This document shows positions 35,578-44,228 of a stretch of DNA of 64,000 nucleotides, one piece after another (positions within the stretch are counted from its first letter, which is position 1; every line of letters begins with the position of its first letter). The notes beneath the pieces were generated by a model that worked only from the letters and a program-made list of their open reading frames with translations, was not told the origin of the DNA and did no database searches. The translations under genes were made by a program, and so were the position numbers. This stretch comes from Alphaproteobacteria bacterium. GTDB taxonomy: Bacteria > Pseudomonadota > Alphaproteobacteria > JAVJVX01. Where the stretch lies: assembly GCA_040220875.1 (NCBI GenBank), contig JAVJVX010000003.1, positions 200,969-264,968 on the forward strand, in the 5' to 3' direction.

Positions 35578-35625
35578 CGGGTCTTTAGGCGAACTCGTCG
35601 GCGCTCGGTCTCAATGGGCTCGGTC

Positions 35626-36228
35626 TCAGTTGATTGTCGCGGGCGGCACATCCAGGACAGACAGGATGTGCCCGACCGTCCTCTCATGCTGGTGCGTGTC
35701 CTCAAAGGCCCGGACCATCACGCGCAGTCCGTTAATGGATGTCACCAGGAAATAGGCAAGTGATTCACTGTCCAGCGCCGGGCTGATCTCGCCGGCCATC
35801 TGCGCCCGGCGGAGCGCATCCGTCATGGAGTGGATCATGTTGAGGATGGCATCCCGGGCCATAAGCCCGATCCTGTCCTCACCCGGCAGGCATTCCACGG
35901 CCGTGTTCGTGACAAAACAGCCGCGACGCGTCAGTTCGCTTTCGGAAGTGCGCGCGATTGACAGGAACAGGTCGCGCAGCACCGGCTTGAGGGGCGCGCC
36001 CGATTTGAGTGCCGAATGGCACCGCTGCATTTCCGTGCCGAGATAGCGATCGAGCGCCTCGGCATAGAGATTTTCCTTGTCCTGGAAGGCCCCGTACAGG
36101 CTGCCCCGGTTGAGGCCGGTGGCCTTCACGAGGTCCTGAATAGAGGTGCCGGCGAAGCCCTGCGACCAGAAGATCTGCATGGCCTTTTCGAGGACATCGT
36201 CGCGGTTGAACTGACGGGGTCGGGACAA
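35626..36228 (-). CDS. TetR-family transcriptional regulator
   Basis: The 200-residue protein has a TetR helix-turn-helix (FWSQGFAGTSIQDLVKATGL, about residues 21-40) and a ligand-binding C-terminal domain with the AefR/TetR_C-type pattern RRGCFVTNTAVECLPGED. The start is a TTG at 36228 with ACAGGAG eight bases before it; the frame runs further upstream but without a good start. Inducer and targets are unknown. The AT-rich region upstream contains inverted repeats that could be its operator. It faces away from the 94-residue gene at 36502. Confidence 0.85.
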   Translation of the reverse strand: MSRPRQFNRDDVLEKAMQIFWSQGFAGTSIQDLVKATGLNRGSLYGAFQDKENLYAEALDRYLGTEMQRCHSALKSGAPLKPVLRDLFLSIARTSESELTRRGCFVTNTAVECLPGEDRIGLMARDAILNMIHSMTDALRRAQMAGEISPALDSESLAYFLVTSINGLRVMVRAFEDTHQHERTVGHILSVLDVPPATIN

Positions 36229-36362
36229 GGTTTTCGCTCCTGTTGAAAGCCGGCACCGGTACAGGGAGGTCGCCGGACAACATTCCCAAGTTACCCGGTC
36301 TGAAATCGAAAACTCAAGTGGGCGCAGCGGCCCGGGCCACCACAAGGCAGAATTTTAGAAAA

Positions 36363-36417
36363 GTTTTTCTCAAATAAAAAACAAATATCGGACCATTTAT
36401 TCTTGAAACGAATAAAT
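36363..36417. promoter_or_regulatory. AT-rich inverted repeats upstream of the TetR gene
   Basis: ATTTATTC (36395-36402) and GAATAAAT (36410-36417) form a perfect 8-bp inverted repeat around a 7-base spacer, and GTTTTT (36363-36368) with AAAAAC (36377-36382) form another. They lie in an AT-rich island between the tetR-type gene and the divergent 94-residue gene, where an operator would be expected. That the TetR protein binds here is inference. Confidence 0.4.
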
Positions 36418-36501
36418 AGTTAAACCGACGTTTACTTGGGATGGGATAGTTTTCTCCGAGGCGGGGATGGACCTCGCCGAACCTGATCTGGAGATTCCGC
36501 G

Positions 36502-36786
36502 ATGAATTGGCTTAACCGACATGCTTTCGGCGCGAGCCTGTGGGCGAACCGCCAGCCACCGCCCGACGTCATTGTGACGCCGGGCCAGATGTTCCGTCAC
36601 ACCCATCCGGACCATACCGTGGAAACGGCGCAAGTTCATGGTCTGTCCAAGGACGCTCAGGGCATCCCGCATGTCCATTTCAGTGTGGAGTATTTCCGCA
36701 CACGGGGCAGCCTGTATCGGGAAGGGCCACGTGCGCTGGCCCTCGATGCCTTTGCGGCCCGCTATGGCGAGCTTGTGACCAACTGA
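36502..36786 (+). CDS. Small unknown protein, His-rich N-terminal half
   Basis: The 94-residue product has no signal peptide or membrane segment. Its middle contains several His residues in HTHPDHTVETAQVHG and IPHVHFSVEYF, which might bind metal, and its C-terminus is helical (EGPRALALDAFAARYGEL). A GGAG site lies nine bases before the ATG. It is divergent from the tetR-type gene and 43 bases before the MlaC-like gene. I do not recognise the family; it might be a target of the TetR regulator (inference). Confidence 0.55.
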   Translation: MNWLNRHAFGASLWANRQPPPDVIVTPGQMFRHTHPDHTVETAQVHGLSKDAQGIPHVHFSVEYFRTRGSLYREGPRALALDAFAARYGELVTN

Positions 36787-36829
36787 TGTCCCGGGCGTGC
36801 CGGGGCATCCATGGCAAGGGGGAACGGCC

Positions 36830-37624
36830 GTGACGATACGTATCTCGCGTTCGTGGCAAGCCGGCACGAGCCGCCTGAATCCGGCCCTCGGGCACTGGCC
36901 GAAAGATTCCGGGTATCGGGTCTGGGCCATCCTGGTACTGGTCGCGGTGCTCATTCAGGGTTTCGCCGTCTGGGACGTGCTGGCGGCGACACCCGGGGAT
37001 CCTCTGCGAAACACCGGTGCGGGTCCACACAGGCTTGTCCCCCCGGTCACGCCAGGAGACCAGGGCCCGGAGTTTGTGGAGGCGGGCCTGGGAGAAGAAT
37101 CGCGTTTCGTAGCGCATCTTGCCGCCGCCGTTGTCGAGACATTGCGCGCCACACCCCCCGCGGGGCTGGAGCGCCGGTCGCGGTTCCACAGTATCCTCAA
37201 CCACTACTTCGACCTGTCCGCCCTCGCGCGCCCCATTTTGGGGCGCCACTGGCGGCTGGCGAGCGCCGCCGACCGGCGCGCCTTCGTGCGTCTTCTGCAC
37301 GAGCATGTGACCGATCTCTATTTGGCGCAGTTTCGTAATTTTGACGGTGAGGAAATACAGATTCTGCGGGCGCGGGTGATCGACGCGGATTTCTCCGTGG
37401 TCCAGACCGAAATCGTCCATCCCGCCCGTCCCGACCGTCAAATCGATTTCTGGGTCCGGCGGGCCCCCGACGGCTACCGCGTGCTCGACGTGGTGGTGGA
37501 GGGCACCAGCCTGCTCGTGACCAAGCGGGCCGAATTCCAGGCGGTCATTGAGCGCGAGGGGCTGGGCGGGCTGATGCAGCGCCTTGAACGCATGACGGCG
37601 GCGGCACAAGTACCTGAGGGCTAG
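36830..37624 (+). CDS. MlaC/Ttg2D-type phospholipid-binding periplasmic protein
   Basis: From the GTG at 36830, preceded by GGGGGAA, the protein has 264 residues with an N-terminal hydrophobic segment (about 28-50) and the MlaC-type core FHSILNHYFDLSALARPILGRHWRL, FVRLLHEHVTDLYLAQF and VLDVVVEGTSLLVTKRAEFQAVI. MlaC carries phospholipids between outer- and inner-membrane complexes. The other mla genes (mlaA, B, D, E, F) are not in the window, so it is an orphan copy. The hydrophobic N-terminus could be an uncleaved anchor rather than a signal peptide. Confidence 0.8.
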   Translation: MTIRISRSWQAGTSRLNPALGHWPKDSGYRVWAILVLVAVLIQGFAVWDVLAATPGDPLRNTGAGPHRLVPPVTPGDQGPEFVEAGLGEESRFVAHLAAAVVETLRATPPAGLERRSRFHSILNHYFDLSALARPILGRHWRLASAADRRAFVRLLHEHVTDLYLAQFRNFDGEEIQILRARVIDADFSVVQTEIVHPARPDRQIDFWVRRAPDGYRVLDVVVEGTSLLVTKRAEFQAVIEREGLGGLMQRLERMTAAAQVPEG

Positions 37625-37632
37625 GCGGCGCC

Positions 37633-38322
37633 TTACGCGTCAAACTGCTTGGCGCCAAATAGCGCCTCGCGCGCCTCGTCCGTCGGATCGCCGAGCTTTT
37701 CCTCCTCCGCCAGAACGGCGGTCCCGCGCTGAACGCCGGGCCGGGTTTCGATCTCTTCCTTCCATCGCTTCACGTTGGGATACCGCTCAAGGTCGATCTC
37801 GTGGAAGCGATACACCCGAATCCAGGGATATGTGGCCATATCGGCGATGGAATACGGGCCTGCCAGATACGGGGCTTCGCCAAGCCGCTTGTCGAGCACG
37901 CCATAAAGACGGTGGGTTTCCTTGGAATAGCGCTCGATCCCGTAGGGTACTTTCTCGGGCGCGTAATGCATGAAGTGCCCGGCTTGCCCGAACATCGGAC
38001 CGACGCCGCCCATCTGGAACATCAGCCATTGGAGGGTCTCGTAGCGTGCGGCCGGGTCCTCGGGCAGGAACTTCCCGGTCTTCTCCGCGAGGTAAATCAG
38101 GATTGCGCCCGATTCGAAAAGGGAAAGCGGTTTGCCACCCGGCCCGTCATGATCGACGATCGCGGGCATGCGGTTGTTCGGGCTGATCTTCAGGAAATCC
38201 GGCTCAAACTGTTCACCCTTGAGGATGTTGACCGGCACTACCCGATAGGGGAGGCCGGTTTCTTCCAGCATGATGGAGGCCTTGTGGCCATTGGGTGTCG
38301 GCCAGTAGTAAAGATCGATCAT
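37633..38322 (-). CDS. Glutathione S-transferase, GstB/YghU-like, copy 1
   Basis: The 229-residue protein has the N-terminal thioredoxin-like domain with YYWPTPNGHKASIMLEETGLP-type active site, and SPNNRMPAIVDHD with FESGAILIYLAEKTGKFLP near residue 70, then the helical C-terminal domain. Asn in the PNGHK region replaces the common Ser/Tyr, as in bacterial GstB/YghU-type transferases or disulfide reductases. The start at 38322 has GGAG before it. Its stop is 8 bases from that of the MlaC-like gene on the other strand. Clear paralogue of the gene at 56706. Confidence 0.88.
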   Translation of the reverse strand: MIDLYYWPTPNGHKASIMLEETGLPYRVVPVNILKGEQFEPDFLKISPNNRMPAIVDHDGPGGKPLSLFESGAILIYLAEKTGKFLPEDPAARYETLQWLMFQMGGVGPMFGQAGHFMHYAPEKVPYGIERYSKETHRLYGVLDKRLGEAPYLAGPYSIADMATYPWIRVYRFHEIDLERYPNVKRWKEEIETRPGVQRGTAVLAEEEKLGDPTDEAREALFGAKQFDA

Positions 38323-38332
38323 GGGCGGGCTC

Positions 38333-39076
38333 CTAGCTTGTGCCGTTCCGGCGTTGTGCCTCGAGGACAATGGCGACCGCCTCCTGGCAGCGCTCGGGAT
38401 TGTCCCCCTGATCGCCTTCCCAGTCCTTCATGTAGTGCGACTGGACCGAAGGCCGCTTCAGCATCTTCTCGTACCACTTGACGAGCCCCGGCCGTCCTTC
38501 GCGCCAGTCGTAATTGGGATGGATCGGGTCTTCGGCATCATAGAAATCCTTGACGAAGTCGAAATAGCTGAGGGCATGGAGGGTCGCGATCTGGCCGATA
38601 TCGATATCGGCGAAACCGGCTGACTCGGCCTCCAGCACATCAAGGCCGCGGATCATCTTGGGCCATAGCCATTCGTAAGTGGCCATGTGACGCGTTTTTT
38701 CGTCATACCAGCCTTCCATCACCAGCATGACCATGGACTCGAAAATCGTGTCCGACAGGGCGAGTCGCCGAAGCGCATTCCAGCGGGCGGGGCCGGGCGC
38801 CGGATAGAGCTTGTGGCCGGTGCGGTTTCGCGAATCGAGATATTCCACGATGGCCTGGCTGGCGTAGATGACCGTGCCGTCATCCAGGGCGAGGGTGGGG
38901 ACCTTGTTCAGCGGATTGATGGCGGTGATGGAATACGGCTCGCCCCCGTCACTCCCGGCAAGCGTCTTGAAGGGAAAAACCGCGACGCGCTCCATCTCGT
39001 CCCAGAGCCCGGCCTCGTGTGCCGTCACCAGAACCTTGTGAATGAATTTGTGAAACGGAGAGTAAAAAAGGCGCAT
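38333..39076 (-). CDS. Glutathione S-transferase-like protein
   Basis: The 247-residue protein has a thioredoxin-like N-terminus (MRLFYSPFHKFIHKVLVTAHE), NPLNKVPTLALDDGTVIYASQAI-type glutathione-binding region near residue 52 and EYLDSRNRTG, then an alpha-helical domain with DIDIGQIATLHALSYFDF. It is a GST distinct from the GstB-like pair. It ends 10 bases upstream of copy 1 of that pair on the same strand, so the two are probably co-transcribed. Substrate unknown; the catalytic residue is not obvious. Confidence 0.82.
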   Translation of the reverse strand: MRLFYSPFHKFIHKVLVTAHEAGLWDEMERVAVFPFKTLAGSDGGEPYSITAINPLNKVPTLALDDGTVIYASQAIVEYLDSRNRTGHKLYPAPGPARWNALRRLALSDTIFESMVMLVMEGWYDEKTRHMATYEWLWPKMIRGLDVLEAESAGFADIDIGQIATLHALSYFDFVKDFYDAEDPIHPNYDWREGRPGLVKWYEKMLKRPSVQSHYMKDWEGDQGDNPERCQEAVAIVLEAQRRNGTS

Positions 39077-39205
39077 GTCGTCCCCCGGTCGCTGCTGGTC
39101 TGGCCGCGCCGCCGGCCAATCGGGCCGCGTGCCGCGGGCTTCGGTTTCTACGTAGGTGAAGAATGACACGGCGCCCTTCCCGCGTCGACCGTGTTGCGCG
39201 GCGGG

Positions 39206-39562
39206 CTAGAGGCGCTTTCCCTCGAAGGGATGCCAGCCTTCGCGGTGCTCGATCTCGACGACCCAGATATCCGGATCGCGTGCGCATTGGCGGGCAATAT
39301 AGGCGTCCGCCTCGGGCTCCGGGACCAGCGCGCCATCCAGCCCGCCGATCCAGGCGAGCGCCCCATCCAAATCGCGGGTCTGGCTGAGGACCCGGCAGCC
39401 GGCCCCGAGCTGGTTGAGCTTGAGGATCACCAGCCCGCCCATGGGATCGCCCTTGCGCGCGATAGTGGCAGGCACGCCCAGGCCGTGGCAGTGGCGCAGA
39501 TGGGCCATGACCCAGAGATGGGTGGGCAGGCGGTCGCTGCCATCCTCGGCCGACGGGCTCAT
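39206..39562 (-). CDS. DUF1491 family protein
   Basis: The 118-residue protein matches the alphaproteobacterial DUF1491 pattern: THLWVMAHLRHCHGLGVPATI, RKGDPMGGLVILKLN, VLSQTRDLDGALAWIG and the C-terminal EADAYIARQCARDPDIWVVEIE. The function is unknown. Its ATG at 39562 begins one base after the stop of the LLM oxidoreductase gene, so translation is coupled. The frame is also open further upstream inside that gene, but the coupled start gives the normal family length. Confidence 0.85.
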   Translation of the reverse strand: MSPSAEDGSDRLPTHLWVMAHLRHCHGLGVPATIARKGDPMGGLVILKLNQLGAGCRVLSQTRDLDGALAWIGGLDGALVPEPEADAYIARQCARDPDIWVVEIEHREGWHPFEGKRL

Positions 39563-39563
39563 G

Positions 39564-40628
39564 TCAGCGCGATGCAGCCGCCTTGAGGACTGCTCCCGTT
39601 CCCGTCCCCGCCTGGTCGGAGACGGGACGCTGCAGTTCATAGACCTCGGCCAGCAATTCGTAAGAGCGCAGGCGATCCTCGAAATCCGGGCAAATGGAAA
39701 TGACGACGAATTCGTCCACCCCGTAAGCGTCGCTCACCGCGTCGAGCCGGGTCTTTACCTGTTCCGGCGTACCGACGATATGGCGGTGCCTGTTGCGCGC
39801 CACCTCGGCCGCCTCTTCCGCCGTGTATTCGTAGGCGGCGGCCTCGGCCACCGTCGGAATCGGATCGTGCCGGCCCTGGCTGAGCCGCAACCGCCACAAA
39901 TCCCGGGTGGCGCCCAGCGCAAGCGCGCGCTCTTCAGTATCGGCGCAAATGACGAAAACACCGATGCTGCCGGTGGGTTTCGTCCATATGGCCGACGGCT
40001 TGAAATCGCGATGATAGGTGCGCATCACCTCGGCCCCGCCGTCGGCGTTAATAAAATGCGCGCCCGAGAACGCGCAACCGAGATGGGCCGCCAGTGCAGC
40101 GCTTTGATCGCTCGACCCCAAAAGCCAGACCGGCGGCACGCCGTCGACACGGGGGACGGCGGTGGTGGGGGCAAAGGGGTGGTCGGGCGCGAACCCGCCT
40201 GTCAGAAACCCTAACAGGGCATGCACCTGGCTCGAAAAATGCTCGCCACCCAGCGCGCCGGGCCCGTATTGCAGGATTCGCGACGTCAACTGATCACTTC
40301 CGGGCGCCCGGCCGATACCCAGATCGACCCGGCCCGGATAAAGTGCCTCCAGCATGCGAAAGACTTCCGCTACCTTGAGGGGGCTGTAATGGCTGAGCAG
40401 CACGCCGCCTGATCCGACGCGGATGTGGCTGGTCTCCTCTGCAATCTTGGCGATGAGCACTTCCGGTGATGCGCTGGCGAAGCAGTTCGTATTGTGATGT
40501 TCGGCGCACCAGTAGCGGGTAAAGCCCCAGCGGTCGGCTGCCCGGGCCAGGGCGAGGGTCTCGCCGAGGGCGTCGGTGGCGGTCTTGCCCCGGCTGATGG
40601 GCGATTGGTCAAGAACGCTGAGTCGCAT
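39564..40628 (-). CDS. LLM-class flavin oxidoreductase (MsnO8-like)
   Basis: The 354-residue protein shows the MsnO8-type pattern LSVLDQSPISRGKTATDAL at its N-terminus, RYWCAEHHNTNCFASASPEVLIA near residue 40, RVDLGIGRAPGSD near 105 and a long C-terminal region with YGVDEFVVISICPDF. Such luciferase-fold enzymes use reduced flavin. It belongs to a different subgroup from the ones at 19031 and 48658. It is translationally coupled to DUF1491, which follows. No pathway can be named. Confidence 0.87.
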   Translation of the reverse strand: MRLSVLDQSPISRGKTATDALGETLALARAADRWGFTRYWCAEHHNTNCFASASPEVLIAKIAEETSHIRVGSGGVLLSHYSPLKVAEVFRMLEALYPGRVDLGIGRAPGSDQLTSRILQYGPGALGGEHFSSQVHALLGFLTGGFAPDHPFAPTTAVPRVDGVPPVWLLGSSDQSAALAAHLGCAFSGAHFINADGGAEVMRTYHRDFKPSAIWTKPTGSIGVFVICADTEERALALGATRDLWRLRLSQGRHDPIPTVAEAAAYEYTAEEAAEVARNRHRHIVGTPEQVKTRLDAVSDAYGVDEFVVISICPDFEDRLRSYELLAEVYELQRPVSDQAGTGTGAVLKAAASR

Positions 40629-40896
40629 TGGGTGGGCCCCGGATCGGTCAACTGGTCTGGATCGGGCGCAAGATAGGGATTTGCGGCCGATCCGTCCAGC
40701 AGGGCCGCTGGCGCGCGGCCGAGCGCGCATCATTGGCGCCGACGAACAGCTCGCCCCGGTTTCGTCGCTTGCGGCGCTGGTTCGGGGGTGGCGCGATACA
40801 GACTGCGCGAGCGGAAAATTGCCGAACTGATGGAAAATCTCGGAAGGATTCAGACGTCGGACGGCCGCTGCGCCTGTCCCATACCCGAAAGGACGC

Positions 40897-41781
40897 CTAT
40901 TCGTCGCCGCGACGGCGCAGGGAGAAAACGGTCGCCCCGGGGCCGTTGTCGTCCGGCCCGGGCGTGTCGTCGCCAGCTTCGCCCTTGCCGTTACCGGGTG
41001 CGCGCTGTACCGGCACCGGCATCTCGCGTGTCAGACGGCGAAAGCGTTTGATGCTGGCCGGGATTGTCGCGACGTATATCAGGCCCAGAATCAGCATCGT
41101 CGGCCAGGGTGCGCTGACAAGCGAGGCCACGAACAGCCCGACCACGATCAGGACCGGCAGCATGTAGTCATGGGGCACGCGCGCCGATTTCATCGAGAAG
41201 GTCGGGATCGGCGCCACCATCATGGCGGCGATGAAGACGGCCCAAAGTCCGACCACGATCGGGTCCGACCAAAGTCCCGCGCCGAATTCGAAACTGATGA
41301 GCAGCGGCACCATCACGAGTCCCGCGGCGGCCGGGGAAGGAATGCCGATAAAATATCCCGAGACCCAGGCCGGCCGGTCGTCGGTCTCGGCCTGGCCCGC
41401 GTTGAATTTGGCCAGGCGCAGCGCCGCGCAGATCGTATAGATCAGGACCGCAATCCAGCCGAGCGGGCCGGCCGCGCTCTCGGCCCAGAGGTAAAGCAAG
41501 AGGGCGGGAGCAACGCCGAAGCTCACCATGTCGGCCAGGCTGTCGAACTCGCCGCCAAACTTGCTGGTCTTGCCGATCGCCCGTGCGATGCGGCCGTCAA
41601 CGCCATCGAGGAGGGCGGCCACGAAAATCGCTGCGACGGCCGCCTCCCAATGGGCCTGCAGCGCGAACCGGATGCTTGTCAGCCCGGCGCACAGCGCCAC
41701 CATGGTCAGAATGTTGGGGAGCATCCTGTTGATGGACAGGCCGTGGGGTCGGCGCAGATGGGATCGGCGGCGCGTGCTCAT
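40897..41781 (-). CDS. pssA: CDP-diacylglycerol--serine O-phosphatidyltransferase
   Basis: PssA makes phosphatidylserine from CDP-diacylglycerol and serine. The 294-residue protein has about eight membrane helices and the CDP-alcohol phosphotransferase motif, here DGVDGRIARAIGKTSKFGGE with its aspartates and later DSLAD (about residues 59-83). The C-terminal 40 residues are charged and disordered. It begins 5 bases after psd ends, giving the usual psd-pssA order on one strand for phosphatidylethanolamine synthesis. No gene lies in the 268 bases separating it from the LLM gene. Confidence 0.95.
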   Translation of the reverse strand: MSTRRRSHLRRPHGLSINRMLPNILTMVALCAGLTSIRFALQAHWEAAVAAIFVAALLDGVDGRIARAIGKTSKFGGEFDSLADMVSFGVAPALLLYLWAESAAGPLGWIAVLIYTICAALRLAKFNAGQAETDDRPAWVSGYFIGIPSPAAAGLVMVPLLISFEFGAGLWSDPIVVGLWAVFIAAMMVAPIPTFSMKSARVPHDYMLPVLIVVGLFVASLVSAPWPTMLILGLIYVATIPASIKRFRRLTREMPVPVQRAPGNGKGEAGDDTPGPDDNGPGATVFSLRRRGDE

Positions 41782-41786
41782 AGGGA

Positions 41787-42503
41787 CTAATGTATCACAG
41801 CTTCTCGTAAAGTTTCGTTACTCTGAAGGTCGGCGATCACCGTTTCGCCGCCAAGCACCCGCTGGCCGGCCACGACCAGCGGGGCGACCCCCTCGGGCAG
41901 GTAGATATCAACCCGGCTGCCGAAACGGATGAGCCCATAGCGCTCGCCGGCCGTGACCTCCTGGCCAGGTTTCAGTTCGGAGACGATGCGCCGCGCCACC
42001 AGTCCGGCGATCTGGACGAAGGCGATCTTCCGCCCGTCCGGGAGTTCCAGGCTGGCGGCCGAACGCTCGTTTTCCTCGCTCGCCTTGTCGAGACTGGCGT
42101 TCAGGTACTTGCCTGGCCGGTAGACCACCTCGTCGATGCGCCCGGTGGCCGGAACGCGGTTCACGTGCACGTCAAAGATATTGAGAAATATACTGACCCG
42201 CGTCCGCTCGCCGCCGTCCATATCGAGGTCGGCCGGCGGGGACGCCCTGGCGATCATCTGGACGCGCCCGTCCGCCGGGCTCACGATGAGGCCATCGCGC
42301 ACCGGCGTGACCCGGTCGGGATTGCGGAAGAAATAGACGCACCAGAGCGTCAGTATCGCGAGGATGAGCCCCAGCGTATCGGAGAGGGCGGCGGCAAGGA
42401 GCGTAAGCGCCGCCCCGCCCGCGATGAACGGAAATCCTGCCCGGTGGATCGGGACAAAGACCGTATCAAGCGCGGAGAACGGGGACCTGGTCAGTTTGGC
42501 CAT
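41787..42503 (-). CDS. psd: Phosphatidylserine decarboxylase proenzyme
   Basis: Psd converts phosphatidylserine to phosphatidylethanolamine and self-cleaves to form its pyruvoyl group. The 238-residue protein is the short PSD-A form with a membrane-associated N-terminus (about residues 20-58), conserved VSPADGRVQ near 75 and FLNIFDVHVNRVP near 105, and the self-cleavage site GS in IRFGSRVDIYLP near residue 195. It directly precedes pssA on the minus strand and is separated from the third DUF1329 gene by 50 bases. Confidence 0.95.
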   Translation of the reverse strand: MAKLTRSPFSALDTVFVPIHRAGFPFIAGGAALTLLAAALSDTLGLILAILTLWCVYFFRNPDRVTPVRDGLIVSPADGRVQMIARASPPADLDMDGGERTRVSIFLNIFDVHVNRVPATGRIDEVVYRPGKYLNASLDKASEENERSAASLELPDGRKIAFVQIAGLVARRIVSELKPGQEVTAGERYGLIRFGSRVDIYLPEGVAPLVVAGQRVLGGETVIADLQSNETLREAVIH

Positions 42504-42553
42504 GGAGGATGCTGTCTCTCGTCAGTTTTCCCGGCTGGGCCGGGTTGGCCGCA

Positions 42554-43864
42554 TCATTGCCCCTCAGCCTCCAAAACGCCAAGCGATATATCTTCCGACG
42601 TGAGGGGGCCGTTGAAGATCATTTCGATCAGGCCCGCGTAGATTGTCCCATGATTGGTCTGGTAATCAATGGCCGCCCCCATGGCCGCCCAATACGCGTG
42701 CCCGTCCGGATTGTCTTCGGGTGTATAGCGCTCGGCCGGCTGATACAGCCATTTATGGAATTCGCCCGACTTGTCATAGGTTTCGCCGTGGCTGGCGTTC
42801 CAGATATCCGGGTTGATATAGGCGATTTTCCGCGAATAGGGGTGGTCCGCTGGCGGGATCGCCTCGACCACGAAAGTCTCGCGCAGCTCCCATTCTTTCT
42901 TGGGATGCCAGTATGGCGCCTTGGCCAGTTCAAGGGTGGGAAAGGTCTCGTCCAGGCTCTGGGCATTCTCCTCCCAGTGCACGTGGCCCGTCGATTTCGC
43001 ATCGATGACCAGCATCTGGCGGCCGATAAGGCGGAAATCCTCGTACCAGGTGGGGAAGGCGCCCAACACGTCGAAATCGTCGTTCAGGTAATCGGTGCTG
43101 CCCAGCGGGTCCATCCAGTTGCCGCCTGAAAGCCGGCGGACACGCCGGAGGTCGCGGATATAGGCCCAGGTATCGTCATACGCGCCGGTGTTATAACGAA
43201 TATTGAACGTGCCCACCCCCTTCAGGTCCTGAGGCGCCATCGCGGAGAATATTTCCTTGTAAAGGATCGTGCCGTCCCCCAGCAGGTGGTGGTCGCTCGA
43301 CGCGCCGTAGCGTCCGGCCATCCAGATGCGCCGGAAGTTCCAGTGCTGGACACGTTCGACTCCCTGTTGTCCATCGATCAGGATCCAGACAAATCGCCGC
43401 CGGTGCAGGCTGTCGCCATGGCTCCGCCCGTAGGCCTGATTCCAGGCCACTTTCCAGCCGACATGCGGATCGGCCGGGTCGATGTCGGGAAACGGCACGC
43501 CACCGATCCAGCCGACGGGGCGGCGTGTTTTGGCGTCGTAGGTGACGGCCGTGCGGTTGCGTTCGTTGAGGGCGGCGTAATGCGGATCGATCTCGAAAGG
43601 GTGGCTCTTCCCCAGGGTCACTTCGAGATTATGCTCGCGGATCTGCCAGACCACCCGCTCGATCATGACATCGGAAAGCTTGTGCCCCTGAAAATTGCGG
43701 CCCAACATATCGTCGAGATTTTGGGCCGTGATCTTATCGCCGATGCAGGCCGCTGTTTCGGGGCACGGGCCGTCAGCCGGCGCGCCAAGCGCCGCCGGTC
43801 CGGTCGAGACCGTCCAAAAAAACGCGGCCATGACCGCTCCGAATCGCCGATAACTCCCGTTCAT
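42554..43864 (-). CDS. DUF1329 secreted LolA-like protein, copy 3
   Basis: The 436-residue protein has a signal peptide ending near ALGAP and a DUF1329 domain with ITAQNLDDMLGRNFQGHKLSD, RPVGWIGGVPFPDIDPADP near 125 and LRRVRRLSGGNWMDPLGSTDY near 240. It aligns most closely with copy 1 at 11112, with which it shares VVWQIREHNL, and less with copy 2. ATG at 43864 has GAGG about ten bases ahead and gives a proper signal peptide; the frame stays open upstream. It is divergent from the Acg-like gene at 44229. Role unknown, presumably periplasmic. Confidence 0.85.
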   Translation of the reverse strand: MNGSYRRFGAVMAAFFWTVSTGPAALGAPADGPCPETAACIGDKITAQNLDDMLGRNFQGHKLSDVMIERVVWQIREHNLEVTLGKSHPFEIDPHYAALNERNRTAVTYDAKTRRPVGWIGGVPFPDIDPADPHVGWKVAWNQAYGRSHGDSLHRRRFVWILIDGQQGVERVQHWNFRRIWMAGRYGASSDHHLLGDGTILYKEIFSAMAPQDLKGVGTFNIRYNTGAYDDTWAYIRDLRRVRRLSGGNWMDPLGSTDYLNDDFDVLGAFPTWYEDFRLIGRQMLVIDAKSTGHVHWEENAQSLDETFPTLELAKAPYWHPKKEWELRETFVVEAIPPADHPYSRKIAYINPDIWNASHGETYDKSGEFHKWLYQPAERYTPEDNPDGHAYWAAMGAAIDYQTNHGTIYAGLIEMIFNGPLTSEDISLGVLEAEGQ

Positions 43865-44228
43865 TCCTGCCTCGCAATCCGATGTGACGACCTTGGCCGG
43901 GTCTTGCCCGGGCCACTTGCCGGCTAGTGTTCCAGCCGCCCAGACTAATAAGTCCTCGTCGGTCGCGCAATCCGCCCGGCTCCCCAAGGAGCCCAAATCG
44001 GCCTCGCGCAGCGTGGCCGCTGCTCACGAATTCGTGCTCCGTCCGGCCGGCTGACCATCGACGGCCGCCGATGGCTGAATTACCCTCCCCGTCCGCTCGA
44101 TTCCAAAAAAGAAGGCTGATTCGTTCGTCAATGAGACCGGCCAGAACCGGTCGCGAGCTTACGGATAGTAAGACCGGGGCGAAAAACCGTCATGAGGCGT
44201 GGCCGTTCCGATGCGGCCGGGAGAGACC
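43865..44228. other. Intergenic region between DUF1329 copy 3 and the Acg-like gene
   Basis: The 364 bases lie between two divergent genes and should hold promoters for both. I see a GGGAGAGACC ribosome-binding site for the right-hand gene at its end and no supported gene, terminator or clear inverted repeat. A slightly AT-richer patch at about 44085-44130 may be promoter sequence. Confidence 0.3.
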
